Shown piece by piece: positions 1 through 8,771 of a stretch of 64,000 nt of DNA. Position 1 is the stretch's first letter. Each line of letters opens with the position of its first letter. Origin of the DNA: an uncultured Flavobacterium sp. (lineage in GTDB: Bacteria > Bacteroidota > Bacteroidia > Flavobacteriales > Flavobacteriaceae); NCBI GenBank assembly GCA_943912855.1, contig CALTVC010000012.1:62001-126000 (forward strand), written 5' to 3'. Under the pieces are notes generated by a model. That model searched no databases and was not told where the DNA came from. It saw only the letters and a list, made by a program, of their open reading frames with translations. The position numbers and the translations under genes are program-made.

Positions 1-518
1 ATTCCGTCTACTTCGTAAAACTTCTTCTGGTTCTTATAAAAGTCGGCCAATGGGGCTGTCTTGTGGTTGTACTCCTGGTAGCGGTTACGGATAAGCTCCT
101 CATCCTGATCATCCGGACGACCGCTGGTTTTTCCGCGCTCTAAAAGGCGTTGTACCAGTACTTCGTCATCCGCTTCAAGAGCTATGGTAGCGTTTATTTC
201 CCAACCTTTAGAGATAAGGAACGCATCCAGCGCTTCTGCCTGAGGTACTGTACGCGGAAAACCGTCAAACAAAAAGCCTGCGGTACCCGGGTGCTTCTCT
301 ACCTCATCCTGAAGCATTTTTATGGTTAGTGAATCCGGTACAAGGTCGCCCGCGTCCATAAAGGCTTTGGCCTGCTTGCCCAGTTCGGTTTCGTTTTTAA
401 TGTTAAAGCGGAACACATCGCCTGTGCTAATGTGTGTAAGGTTGTACTTTCCTTTTAAGAAATCTGCCTGAGTACCTTTACCTGCACCCGGCTTCCCGAA
501 TAAAACTATATTAATCAT
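1..518 (-). CDS. adk: adenylate kinase, C-terminus outside the window
   Basis: Converts ATP plus AMP to two ADP in the cytoplasm. Read leftward from an ATG at 518, the N-terminus is MINIVLFGKPGAGKGTQAD, which contains the P-loop GKPGAGKGT typical of Bacteroidota enzymes. Further on, RLLERGKTSGRPDD is the ATP-binding Arg region with the short LID form. About 172 codons are visible and the frame is still open at the edge; the family is usually near 190 residues, so only a short C-terminus is missing. It lies 33 bp downstream of hpt on the same strand and is probably cotranscribed with it, pairing purine salvage with nucleotide balance. Confidence 0.93.
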   Translation of the reverse strand, partial: MINIVLFGKPGAGKGTQADFLKGKYNLTHISTGDVFRFNIKNETELGKQAKAFMDAGDLVPDSLTIKMLQDEVEKHPGTAGFLFDGFPRTVPQAEALDAFLISKGWEINATIALEADDEVLVQRLLERGKTSGRPDDQDEELIRNRYQEYNHKTAPLADFYKNQKKFYEVDG

Positions 519-551
519 GTTGTTAAAAATATAAATGGTTTGGGTTAAATA

Positions 552-1082
552 CTAAGCGTGCAGCTGGTATACTTCGGGCAGGTTACGCCCCAGTCCGTCA
601 TAATCAAGGCCGTAGCCCACTATGAACTTGTTAGGAATTTCAAAACCTACGTAATCCAGCTTAATGTCTTTCTTATAGGCCTCGGGCTTAAAGAAAAGTG
701 TGGCAAGCTTTAGTTGTTTCAGCCCTTTATTGGCAAACATCCTTATAAGCTCTTCCACGGTATTGCCCGTATCTACTATGTCTTCTATGATTACTACGCT
801 GCGGCCTTCCAGGTTTTGGTTCAGCCCTATGAGTTGTTTCACTGCGCCGGTACTGCCCATGCCTTCATACGAAGCCACTTTTACAAAGCTTACCTCGCAG
901 TTGCCGGTATAGTGTTTCACAAAGTCTGACACCACCATAAAGGCGCCATTCAGCACCCCGATGAATATGGGAGTTTCGCCCTGCAGGTCGGCAGCCACTT
1001 CGGCAGCCAGGCGTTTTAGTTGGGTATTGATTTCGTCGGCCGATATAAACGGCTCAAACTGTTTGTCGTGAAGTTGTATCAC
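552..1082 (-). CDS. hpt: hypoxanthine phosphoribosyltransferase
   Basis: Purine salvage enzyme that transfers the phosphoribosyl group of PRPP to hypoxanthine or guanine. The 176-residue length is normal. Seen: the substrate-loop region IFIGVLNGAFM near residue 40, and the PRPP-binding signature VVIIEDIVDTGNT near residues 96-108. A TATATTTG box on the minus strand (1114-1121) lies about 30 bp before the ATG and fits the Bacteroidota -7 element. adk follows 33 bp downstream, so the two likely form an operon. The gene upstream (1280) is divergent. Confidence 0.95.
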   Translation of the reverse strand: MIQLHDKQFEPFISADEINTQLKRLAAEVAADLQGETPIFIGVLNGAFMVVSDFVKHYTGNCEVSFVKVASYEGMGSTGAVKQLIGLNQNLEGRSVVIIEDIVDTGNTVEELIRMFANKGLKQLKLATLFFKPEAYKKDIKLDYVGFEIPNKFIVGYGLDYDGLGRNLPEVYQLHA

Positions 1083-1113
1083 TGTTAGGATTGTGTTGTA
1101 TTAAAGAAAGCTA

Positions 1114-1121
1114 CAAATATA
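1114..1121 (-). promoter_or_regulatory. Bacteroidota-type -7 box for hpt-adk
   Basis: TATATTTG on the minus strand matches the TAnnTTTG consensus of the major sigma factor in this phylum and lies about 32 bp before the hpt start. No convincing -33 TTG is seen. Confidence 0.5.
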
Positions 1122-1279
1122 CTAATTGTACCACAGCCACTTATACATAAGACTGTATTTTGCAATAATTTTATGAATGTTAAAATAAGGCTAATTTTCA
1201 ACAAGTTAACAATCCTAACCAACATATAGCGGTAATTTTATGAGTGTATAATAATTTTCCGCACAACTATTTTCCGCTT

Positions 1280-2557
1280 ATGAAAACCATATCATTACCT
1301 CTTTTGTTCTCGGTAGCCCTTTTACTGGGCAGTTGCCAGGAGAAAAAAATAACCAAAGAAGAAAAACAGGAGGCGAAAGCCGAAGGCGAAGTTACCGTAA
1401 CTACCGCCATAGGTCCGCTTACTCTACCCGCCCCATACAGCACCGAAAGCGTAGCCAAAAACAGCAAGATGACCGACTGGCCAGAAGGTCAGGGACCTAA
1501 AGCCCCGGCAGGTTTTACCGTAACCAAATTTGCGGGTGACCTGAAAAATCCACGCAATACCTACGTGGCTCCTAACGGCGACCTTTTTGTAGCGGAAAGC
1601 GGTACCGCCATGAGTGCCGACCGTATTACACTATTTCGCGATGCTGATAAGGATGGCAAGTATGAAACCCGCCTTGTTTTTGCCGAAAAGCTGAACCAGC
1701 CGTACGGGCTTTTAATACTGAAAGATAAATTCTACATAGCCAATACTGATGGTTTGTATCAATACCCTTATAAAACCGGCGACACCAAACTTACCGGTAC
1801 AGGCAAGCGCATCGTATCTTTACCTGCCGGCGGTTACAACAACCACTGGACACGTAACCTCATAGCCAATGCCGATGGTTCTAAAATATACATATCGGTT
1901 GGCTCCGGCAGTAATGTGGGCGAACACGGTATGGAGAACGAAGTACGCCGTGCCAATATACTAGAGGTAAATCCTGATGGTTCAGGCGAACGTGTATTTG
2001 CTTCAGGCATTCGTAACCCGGTGGGCATGGACTGGAACCCTGTTACCAAAGAGCTTTGGACAGCCGTAAACGAACGTGATGAGCTGGGCGACGGCTTGGT
2101 TCCCGATTATGTAACATCTGTTAAAGATGGTGGTTTTTACGGTTGGCCGTACTCGTATTACGGGCAGATAGAAGACCCACGTCTTAAAGGACAAAAACCC
2201 GAGTTGGTAGCCAAAGCCATTATTCCTGATGTTCCGGTGGGGGCGCATACAGCATCGTTAGGTTTGGCATTTTACACTAGCGATAAGTTCCCTGAAAAAT
2301 ACCGTAACGGTGCATTTGTAGGTCAGCACGGCAGTTGGAATCGTAGCATACTCAGCGGTTACAAAGTGGTATTTATTCCGTTTAAGGATGGTAAACCCTC
2401 TGGCATACCCGAAGATTTCCTTACGGGTTTCATAGCCGACGAAAGCAAAGCGAAAGCCTACGGACGCCCGGTTGATGTTACCCTCCTGCCCGATGGTTCG
2501 CTACTGGTTAATGACGACAGTGGTAATACGCTATGGCAAATCAAAGCAGGTAAATAA
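1280..2557 (+). CDS. PQQ-dependent sugar (sorbosone-type) dehydrogenase, lipoprotein
   Basis: Predicted six-bladed beta-propeller dehydrogenase oxidising a sugar or aldose outside the cytoplasm. The frame opens at 1244, but ATG 1280 is preferred because it begins directly with a lipoprotein signal: MKTISLPLLFSVALLLGSC, with the lipidated Cys at residue 19. That gives 425 residues. Propeller motifs include NPRNTYVAPNGDLFVAESG, HWTRNLIANADG and FVGQHGSWNRS, as in the sorbosone dehydrogenase family. Substrate and true PQQ dependence cannot be read from the sequence. It stands alone, is divergent from hpt, and is followed by a hairpin with a T-run. Confidence 0.82.
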   Translation: MKTISLPLLFSVALLLGSCQEKKITKEEKQEAKAEGEVTVTTAIGPLTLPAPYSTESVAKNSKMTDWPEGQGPKAPAGFTVTKFAGDLKNPRNTYVAPNGDLFVAESGTAMSADRITLFRDADKDGKYETRLVFAEKLNQPYGLLILKDKFYIANTDGLYQYPYKTGDTKLTGTGKRIVSLPAGGYNNHWTRNLIANADGSKIYISVGSGSNVGEHGMENEVRRANILEVNPDGSGERVFASGIRNPVGMDWNPVTKELWTAVNERDELGDGLVPDYVTSVKDGGFYGWPYSYYGQIEDPRLKGQKPELVAKAIIPDVPVGAHTASLGLAFYTSDKFPEKYRNGAFVGQHGSWNRSILSGYKVVFIPFKDGKPSGIPEDFLTGFIADESKAKAYGRPVDVTLLPDGSLLVNDDSGNTLWQIKAGK

Positions 2558-2584
2558 GAATTTTTGTATTGTATATATTAGCTT

Positions 2585-2619
2585 TCCTGTGAGGGTTTTT
2601 CTCTTGCAGGATTTTTTTT
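2585..2619 (+). terminator. terminator after the sugar dehydrogenase
   Basis: TCCTG (2585-2589) pairs with CAGGA (2607-2611), with extra imperfect pairing (GTGAG/CTCTTG) inside, followed by a run of eight T. Confidence 0.6.
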
Positions 2620-2629
2620 GGTCTTATTT

Positions 2630-3000
2630 CACAGAGATGCACAGAGAAGTCACGGAGATGCACGGAGTTTTTCAGGTTTATCATTGCGAGCGGAGGCACG
2701 GAGCGTGGCAATCTCATTATTCCCTACGGACACTATCGTGTGAACACAAATGTTATTTTATAACCCAAAGATTCTCAAAGAAAGCCCGGAGATACGCAAA
2801 GAATAAAAGATTACACCTTTGGTGTGAGAGCACAAAGAGTGTCGGATAATTGCGCCCAGCTTTGCGACCTTGCGCCGAAGGCACAATCTCATTCTCTTTT
2901 ATAAAACTCTGGGAATCTTTGGGATTACTTTGAGAAACTTTGGGTTATAGCTTTTAAACGAATTATAAAGATGTGTCCACACGATAATCCCTTGGAGAGG
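2630..3000. repeat. nested dispersed repeats with a long imperfect inverted repeat
   Basis: The 569-bp gap 2558-3126 has no credible gene. It begins with iterated words (ACAGAGATGC, then CACGGAGATGCACGGAG, 2630-2667). A REP-like hairpin follows (TCATTGCGAGCGG ... GTGGCAATCTCA, 2680-2715). Then comes a large imperfect inverted repeat: left arm about 2733-2790 (TATCGTGTGAACACA, then ATAACCCAAAGATTCTCAAAG), right arm about 2905-2985, whose reverse complement reads TATCGTGTGGACACA and ATAACCCAAAGTTTCTCAAAG. The 125-residue open frame across it is a by-product of the repeats. It may be a MITE-like element or a mosaic of old repeats. Confidence 0.6.
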
Positions 3001-3126
3001 TAACGGAACGCCGGGTGGGAAATATTGAAATCCGCCGATAGCGCGAGTACCGTGCATCTCCGCGAAACAACCACCTCCATCTAAAATTAAAACCGTACTT
3101 TCGATACATAAACCACATCATTCCCC

Positions 3127-5295
3127 ATGATAAAAAAGCTACCCTGCCTGTTGCTGCTTTTTTTTGGCATAAGCCAAATGATAACGGCGCAGGATACTAT
3201 ACACCAACCGAAAGACTCTATAAAAGCCACACTAATTAAACCCGGCTACGCAACGGATACTTCTCCAAGTTTAAGAATTATAGATGTTTCTTCAATACGC
3301 CCCGCTTACAACAAAATACTTGTAGACTTAATCATAAGTGGCTTCCATATAAACGATAGTCTGCAAACCGTACCGGCAGCCGTAAGTGTGATTGCCAACC
3401 TGCAACGCAACAACAACGCCGATATAGCTCCCCTGCTTAATACCCTACCCGGGGTGCAAATGCAGAGTGGCGCACTGAATACCAACCGCATTTCCATACG
3501 GGGCATAGGCGCACGAACCACTTATGGCACCAACAAGATCAGGGCATTTTACGGCAGCATCCCCCTAACAACAGGCGACAGCGAAACCACCATTGAAGAC
3601 ATTGACCTTGAGGTGATAAATAAAGTAGAGGTGATAAAAGGCCCTTTCAGCAGTATATACGGTGCGGGGCTTGGCGGTGCCATTCTTATCGACCCGAAAT
3701 ATACCCAAAACGATGGGCACAATGCTAAAGTCAGCGTTACGGCGGGGTCGTTTGGCATGCTTAAAAACACCGTGAATTACGGTTACGCCACCAACACAGG
3801 TAGCCTGAACATCAATTACCACAAACTACAAAGCGACGGCTGGCGCGATAACAGCAGTTACCACCGTGAAGGGGTTACCCTGGCAGGTGATGTGTTCCGT
3901 AAGCAGAAAAGCAGGCTCACGTATTTTGGAAACTACACCTACTTAAAAGCCTATATACCCAGTTCGGTTACGCAGCAAAGCTTTGACCAAAACCCAAAAG
4001 CCGCCGCCCCTACCTGGGCAGCAAGCAAGGGCTACGAACAGTACAACAGTGTTATGGCTGGGTTGGCGTATGAATTTGAGTTGGCACCCCGCCTTAAAAA
4101 CGCTACCTCCGTCTTCTTTAATAATAAGGACAGTTACGAACCAAGGCCTTTTGACATTCTCAGCCAAAACAGCACGGGCTTTGGCGGACGCACCCAGTTT
4201 AACGGAAACATGGAACTCGGTGGCATTAAAACAGAATACATTGCCGGACTGGAATACTTTAGGGATGGGTACAAAGGCAGAACGTACCAAAACCTGTATC
4301 AGGATAATAACGGCAACGGCACACTGCAAGGGCTTCAGCTTACGGGCGATAAACAGCAACGCCACTTTGTAAACACCTTTGCACAGCTTCGCTTGCAGTT
4401 TACCAAAACCCTGGAAGCACAGGCAGGCATCAATTATAATAAAACGGCGTTTGACCTGGATACTACCTTCCCTACTGAAAGCAATAATAGCGAAAACCAC
4501 AGTTACAAGGGCATCGTTGCACCGCAGTTTTCATTGCTTTACAAACCTGCGCAGACCGCTACCGTGTATGCATCGGTGAGTCGTGGATTTTCATTGCCTG
4601 CCATATCTGAAACGTTGAATGCCGACGGCACCATAAACCCGAACATCAAGCCTGAGAACGGTTATAACTTTGAAGTGGGTAGTAAGGTGTATTTATTCAA
4701 TAATAGGCTATATACCGATGTGGCTTTGTATCGCATGGAAATTCAGGATTTACTCGTAGCCCAGCGCGTAGGTGACGACCAATATGTAGGCATGAATGCA
4801 GGTAAAACGCTGCACGAAGGTGTGGAATGGTCAGCACGCTTTAACCAGCCTATTGCCAAAAAATGGTTCCTTACGCCGTATGTAGCCACATCGTTTGGAC
4901 GCTACCGTTTTGAAGAGTTCAACAACAACGGAACAGACTACAGCGGTAACAAACTTACGGGCGTTCCTTCAACCAAAGTTAACGCCGGATTTACACTCAC
5001 AGCCCCTTTACGATTGTACCTTAGCGCGGATTACTACTATACGGGTAGCCTGCCCATAAACGATGCCAATACGGCTTTTGCCAAAAGCTATAACCTGCTT
5101 AATGCTAAAATCGGGTGGAGTTATTACCGTGAAAATGGCCTGAGCATGGGAGCTTCTTTTGGCATAAATAACCTGACGGATACCCATTACGCATCTATGG
5201 TATTGGTAAATGCCACCGGAACAAGCCCACGTTATTATTATCCAGGATTACCCGTAAACTACTATGGAAATGTGAGTGTTAGCTATACGTTTTAA
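3127..5295 (+). CDS. TonB-dependent outer-membrane receptor
   Basis: Energised outer-membrane importer, probably for a metal chelate or siderophore (FecA/FhuA-like). The protein has 722 residues with signal peptide MIKKLPCLLLLFFGISQM...TAQ. The plug domain spans roughly residues 75-195, with PAAVSVI, LLNTLPGVQMQSG, ISIRGIGAR and VEVIKGPFSSIYGAGLGGAI. The rest is a beta-barrel, including a TonB-box-distal conserved segment RGFSLPAISETLN..I.PNIKPENGYNFEVGSK. It ends in an aromatic C-terminus (SVSYTF) recognised by the BAM complex. There is no SusD partner or carboxypeptidase-like N-terminal domain, so it is not a polysaccharide locus. Substrate unknown; it stands alone. Confidence 0.9.
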   Translation: MIKKLPCLLLLFFGISQMITAQDTIHQPKDSIKATLIKPGYATDTSPSLRIIDVSSIRPAYNKILVDLIISGFHINDSLQTVPAAVSVIANLQRNNNADIAPLLNTLPGVQMQSGALNTNRISIRGIGARTTYGTNKIRAFYGSIPLTTGDSETTIEDIDLEVINKVEVIKGPFSSIYGAGLGGAILIDPKYTQNDGHNAKVSVTAGSFGMLKNTVNYGYATNTGSLNINYHKLQSDGWRDNSSYHREGVTLAGDVFRKQKSRLTYFGNYTYLKAYIPSSVTQQSFDQNPKAAAPTWAASKGYEQYNSVMAGLAYEFELAPRLKNATSVFFNNKDSYEPRPFDILSQNSTGFGGRTQFNGNMELGGIKTEYIAGLEYFRDGYKGRTYQNLYQDNNGNGTLQGLQLTGDKQQRHFVNTFAQLRLQFTKTLEAQAGINYNKTAFDLDTTFPTESNNSENHSYKGIVAPQFSLLYKPAQTATVYASVSRGFSLPAISETLNADGTINPNIKPENGYNFEVGSKVYLFNNRLYTDVALYRMEIQDLLVAQRVGDDQYVGMNAGKTLHEGVEWSARFNQPIAKKWFLTPYVATSFGRYRFEEFNNNGTDYSGNKLTGVPSTKVNAGFTLTAPLRLYLSADYYYTGSLPINDANTAFAKSYNLLNAKIGWSYYRENGLSMGASFGINNLTDTHYASMVLVNATGTSPRYYYPGLPVNYYGNVSVSYTF

Positions 5296-5300
5296 AAGTA

Positions 5301-5329
5301 TGTCACGAAATGTCACGCCCTGTGTCACG
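5301..5329. repeat. three direct TGTCACG repeats
   Basis: TGTCACG occurs at 5301-5307, 5311-5317 and 5323-5329, in the gap between the receptor and the next exported protein. Spacing is 10 and 12 bp, about one helical turn. Confidence 0.55.
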
Positions 5330-5418
5330 CTTTATCGTACATAGACGTGAAGTTTTTAGTTTAATGTGTCGGTAACTTTACCAAAAGTTCTATTAACTAT
5401 TAAACCGAAAACTTCGCT

Positions 5419-6843
5419 ATGAGAAATTTTTTACTCATTCTAACATTCATCTGTAGCCTTGTCGGCTTTGCCCAGGCTCCTACCATTGAGGGCGACCTTA
5501 TGTTGTGTCCGTACACAAACGGCACCGCCGAAATTACCAATAACCAAACTTACGAAACCTACCAGTGGTACTATAAGTACTGGTTTCTTAATGGCGAATA
5601 CGAAGCTATAGACGGTGCTACATCGGCAAGCTTTACGTACGACTGGATGACCTACGACCAAGCACTCCTTAAAGTAGTGGTAACACTAAACGGACAGGAG
5701 TACGAATCGAACACTCTTCAGATAGACAGCTACGCCTGGGCCGGCCTGCTTGTAGAAAGCAACTGGACCGAAAACGAAGTATATGTGCACCCGGACAATG
5801 GCCACTTTATGATGTGTCCTGGCAGTAGCATAACAAACACTGTGGGTAGTCCGTATACTAATTTTCAGTGGTACAAAGACGGCGAACCTATAGCAGGTGC
5901 TACAGAAGGTACATATATATTTACCGAACCGGGCACTTACAATGTGGTTGCTGCACCAGAGTCTTGCCCTAACAGCGTTAGTACAGGTCCTGACATGGTT
6001 GTAGAGCTTCGTGATGACTGTACAGGTAATATTGCTCCGGTAATTGAAGGCGATCTTATGATGTGCCCATGGACCGAAGGCACTGCTTTTGTTAGTAACC
6101 ACCAGGGGTATGAAACCTACCAGTGGTACTACAAATACTGGTTCCTTAACGATGACTACGTAGCCATAGAAGGTGCTACATCGGCAAGCTTTACGTATGA
6201 CTGGTATACGTATGACCAGGCATTGCTTAAACTGGTTACTACCCGTAACGGACAAACATTTGAGTCTAACGTTATACAAATAGACAGCTACAACTGGGTA
6301 GGTCTGCTGGTAGAAAGCAGCTATGACGAAGAACAGGTATACATACACCCGGACAATGGCCACTTTATGATGTGCCCTGGCAGTAGCATAACAAACAGTG
6401 TAGGTAGTCCGTATATAAGCTTCCAGTGGTATAAAGATGGTGAAGCCATTGAAGGCGCTACCGAAAGTACCTATGTATTTACAGAGCCGGGAGCTTACCG
6501 TGTTGTAGCATCGCCAGATGTATGTCCTGACAGTACAACAACAGGCCCTGAAATGATAGTGGAACTTCGCGATGACTGTACAGCAGGTACCGAAAATCCT
6601 GAGCTTAAAAACAGCATTACCCTATACCCTAACCCTGCAAGCGGTGTACTTAATGTACAACTGGGCAACAATGTTTCGGCAGAAGGCTACACGATTTACG
6701 ATGTTACCGGGAAGCAACTTACCACAGGTAGCCTTAACGGCAACCTGAGCAGCATAAACATTGAAGCACTTGCTGCAGGTAGCTACCTTATTAAAGTAAA
6801 TGGCGCAAACGGCCAGGCTACTAAATTGTTTGTGAAGCAATAA
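5419..6843 (+). CDS. exported two-module protein with T9SS type-A sorting domain
   Basis: A secreted or surface protein of unknown role, 474 residues. A signal peptide (MRNFLLILTFICSLVGFAQ) is followed by two near-identical modules of about 188 residues, starting near residues 21 and 209 (EGDLMLCPYTNG / EGDLMMCPWTEG). Each holds an aromatic stretch TYQWYYKYWFLN and an Ig-like half (FQWYKDGE...GAT). The C-terminus ITLYPNPASGVLNVQL ... GSYLIKVNG...KLFVKQ is the Por-secretion (type A) signal removed by PorU, encoded in this window. The modules are also very similar at DNA level, so the duplication is recent. A terminator follows. Confidence 0.85.
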   Translation: MRNFLLILTFICSLVGFAQAPTIEGDLMLCPYTNGTAEITNNQTYETYQWYYKYWFLNGEYEAIDGATSASFTYDWMTYDQALLKVVVTLNGQEYESNTLQIDSYAWAGLLVESNWTENEVYVHPDNGHFMMCPGSSITNTVGSPYTNFQWYKDGEPIAGATEGTYIFTEPGTYNVVAAPESCPNSVSTGPDMVVELRDDCTGNIAPVIEGDLMMCPWTEGTAFVSNHQGYETYQWYYKYWFLNDDYVAIEGATSASFTYDWYTYDQALLKLVTTRNGQTFESNVIQIDSYNWVGLLVESSYDEEQVYIHPDNGHFMMCPGSSITNSVGSPYISFQWYKDGEAIEGATESTYVFTEPGAYRVVASPDVCPDSTTTGPEMIVELRDDCTAGTENPELKNSITLYPNPASGVLNVQLGNNVSAEGYTIYDVTGKQLTTGSLNGNLSSINIEALAAGSYLIKVNGANGQATKLFVKQ

Positions 6844-6867
6844 TTTTTTTTCAACATGACTAGTTTT

Positions 6868-6893
6868 AAGCGGGGCAGTTTGTCCCGCTTTTT
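6868..6893 (+). terminator. rho-independent terminator
   Basis: AAGCGGG (6868-6874) pairs with CCCGCTT (6884-6890), followed by T residues, just after the T9SS substrate gene. Confidence 0.85.
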
Positions 6894-6920
6894 CTATTTT
6901 TGGGTTAAACCCAAAGCACC

Positions 6921-7469
6921 ATGCACAGCACTTTTGTAACCGATGTAGCTAACAGCACCGCCCACCGCCCATCACGCGAAGGGCTTGCCAAACGTGTTTT
7001 GGCTGATTCCGCATTGTTTCCAGTGTTGCTGAACATTGCTTTAGATACTAAAAACAAAAGCCACCACAAAGCCTGCTGGATATTGGAGTTGGTTTTTGAA
7101 AACGACCTTTCGTTATTAGACACCTATCTCGAAACGTTTTGCAATACGCTTAAGGACTACACGCATGAGGGCGCCATACGTTCCATCTCTAAAATTTGCC
7201 TGTTCCTTGCCGCCCGTTGGAAAAAACAGCCTGCCACATTATCGGCAAAACAAAAGGAACAACTCACCGAAGCATGTTTCGACTGGCTCATAGACCCTGC
7301 CGGGAAAGTGGCTAACAAAGCCTACGCCATGAGGGCGTTATACATTTTGGGTAAAGATACCGACTGGGTATATCCCGAACTGCAACGCATACTTACCGAG
7401 GATTTTACCAAGCACAGTGCTGCTTATAAAAGCGCTGCTAAAGAACTCTTGCAAAAGCTAAAAATATAG
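6921..7469 (+). CDS. HEAT-repeat-like conserved hypothetical protein
   Basis: 182 residues, predicted all-helical and cytoplasmic (no signal peptide or membrane segment). Helix pairs such as HKACWILELVFENDLSLLDTYL and NKAYAMRALYILGKDTDWVYPEL resemble HEAT or armadillo repeats. From memory, similar proteins are conserved in flavobacteria and are sometimes mislabelled as adenylosuccinate lyase; no lyase signature is visible here. It lies 31 bp before the symporter gene in the same direction. Function unknown. Confidence 0.7.
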   Translation: MHSTFVTDVANSTAHRPSREGLAKRVLADSALFPVLLNIALDTKNKSHHKACWILELVFENDLSLLDTYLETFCNTLKDYTHEGAIRSISKICLFLAARWKKQPATLSAKQKEQLTEACFDWLIDPAGKVANKAYAMRALYILGKDTDWVYPELQRILTEDFTKHSAAYKSAAKELLQKLKI

Positions 7470-7499
7470 CTACCTTGCACCAGCCTTAACTCAAACTAC

Positions 7500-8729
7500 A
7501 TGAACGAAAATTTCAGCAAGCCACAAGTCGCCGTGCTTAAAGTGGTTACAAATCTTACCTTTTGGGTATTTATAGCCATAGCTGCGGGCATTTACCTGGG
7601 CCATTTTTTCCCGGAACAAGCCCTACAAATGGAACCCGTAGGCAAGTACTTCATAGAACTCATAAAAGTATTCATAGGCCCTATCATCTTCCTGACCATA
7701 GTACTAGGCATAAGTGGCATGGGCGACCTCCGCAAGGTGGGGCGCATCGGGGTAAAGTCACTACTGTATTTTGAGGTCGTAACTACCTTTGCCCTTGCCA
7801 TAGGCGTGGGTGTGGCGTACCTCCTGAAGCCTGGCAGCATAGACCGTACCTCACTTGCCATGCAGGATGCAAGCAAATACACCGGACAGGCATCTACGTT
7901 TAGTTGGGCTAAATTCTTTATGGATAACCTAACGCTTCAGGTACTGCTTGCAGCAATCATTGTAGGGATTGCGCTTAACTTTTACCCAAAACGCGAACAG
8001 GTCATAGGGTATTTATACACTGCATCCAAGTGGGTATTCAAAGTACTGAAGTGGGTTATGTACCTTGCACCCGTTGGGGCATTCGGGGCTATGGCATTTA
8101 CCATAGGAAAGTTTGGGTTGCATACGCTTGTACCTCTGGGCAAACTAATGCTCTCGGTATACGTTACCATGGGTATCTTTATTTTTGGGATACTTGGCAG
8201 CATACTCCGTTATTATAAAATGAGTATCCTAAAATTCCTGAAGTTTGTAAAGGAAGAACTCATTATTATACTGGGCACCTCATCGTCTGAAACGGCATTA
8301 CCTAACCTTATGGAAAAACTCCAAAAGGCGGGTTGCAGTAAAGAAGTTGTGGGGCTTGTAGTACCTACGGGCTATTCGTTTAACCTGGACGGCACATCTA
8401 TTTACCTGTCCATGTCGGTCATATTCCTGGCGCAGTTGTACGATGTGCATTTGTCGTTTACCGAAATCCTTACCATTATCGGGTTGCTTATGGTAACGAG
8501 CAAAGGCGCGGCAGGTGTTACGGGCAGTGGCTTTGTGGTACTGGCATCTACCCTCACCGCCATACACAAAATCCCGGTAGAAGGACTTGCCTTTTTACTT
8601 GGGGTAGATAAGTTTATGAGCGAGGCACGTGCTATTACCAACTTTATAGGCAACGGTATTGCTACCTTCATCATAAGCAAAAGCGAGGGCGAAAATCCGG
8701 ATATTACGGCAACATTATCTGAAAGGTAA
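7500..8729 (+). CDS. dicarboxylate/amino acid:cation symporter (SDF family)
   Basis: Sodium- or proton-coupled inner-membrane uptake of C4-dicarboxylates or acidic amino acids (GltP/DctA family). It has 409 residues with about eight helices. The re-entrant loop signature ILGTSSSETALPNLMEKL (near residue 260) and the substrate/ion motif VVPTGYSFNLDGTSIYL (near residue 287) are intact, as is SKGAAGVTGSGFVVLASTL. Its last 16 codons are duplicated about 797 bp downstream, on the other side of the gene at 8772. Which acid is carried cannot be told. Confidence 0.93.
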   Translation: MNENFSKPQVAVLKVVTNLTFWVFIAIAAGIYLGHFFPEQALQMEPVGKYFIELIKVFIGPIIFLTIVLGISGMGDLRKVGRIGVKSLLYFEVVTTFALAIGVGVAYLLKPGSIDRTSLAMQDASKYTGQASTFSWAKFFMDNLTLQVLLAAIIVGIALNFYPKREQVIGYLYTASKWVFKVLKWVMYLAPVGAFGAMAFTIGKFGLHTLVPLGKLMLSVYVTMGIFIFGILGSILRYYKMSILKFLKFVKEELIIILGTSSSETALPNLMEKLQKAGCSKEVVGLVVPTGYSFNLDGTSIYLSMSVIFLAQLYDVHLSFTEILTIIGLLMVTSKGAAGVTGSGFVVLASTLTAIHKIPVEGLAFLLGVDKFMSEARAITNFIGNGIATFIISKSEGENPDITATLSER

Positions 8730-8760
8730 CGTTTACAGAAGTAAAACCTAACCAAAACAC
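8679..8760 (+). repeat. upstream copy of a direct repeat: symporter 3' end and flank
   Basis: From 8679 to 8724 this matches 9476-9521 at a constant offset of 797 bp with one mismatch (g8699 versus c). Weaker similarity continues to 8760, including GAAGTAAAA at 8738 and CAAAACAC at 8753. The repeat contains the end of the symporter coding sequence and its stop. Confidence 0.9.
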
Positions 8761-8771
8761 TTTTCTGTAAA

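Noticed and set aside
1244..1279. Upstream start for the sugar dehydrogenase
   Set aside because: The lipoprotein signal begins exactly at ATG 1280; the extra twelve residues would sit in front of a normal signal peptide.
2472..2849. 125-residue open frame after the sugar dehydrogenase
   Set aside because: It runs through dispersed repeats and out of frame from the dehydrogenase end; composition is not protein-like.
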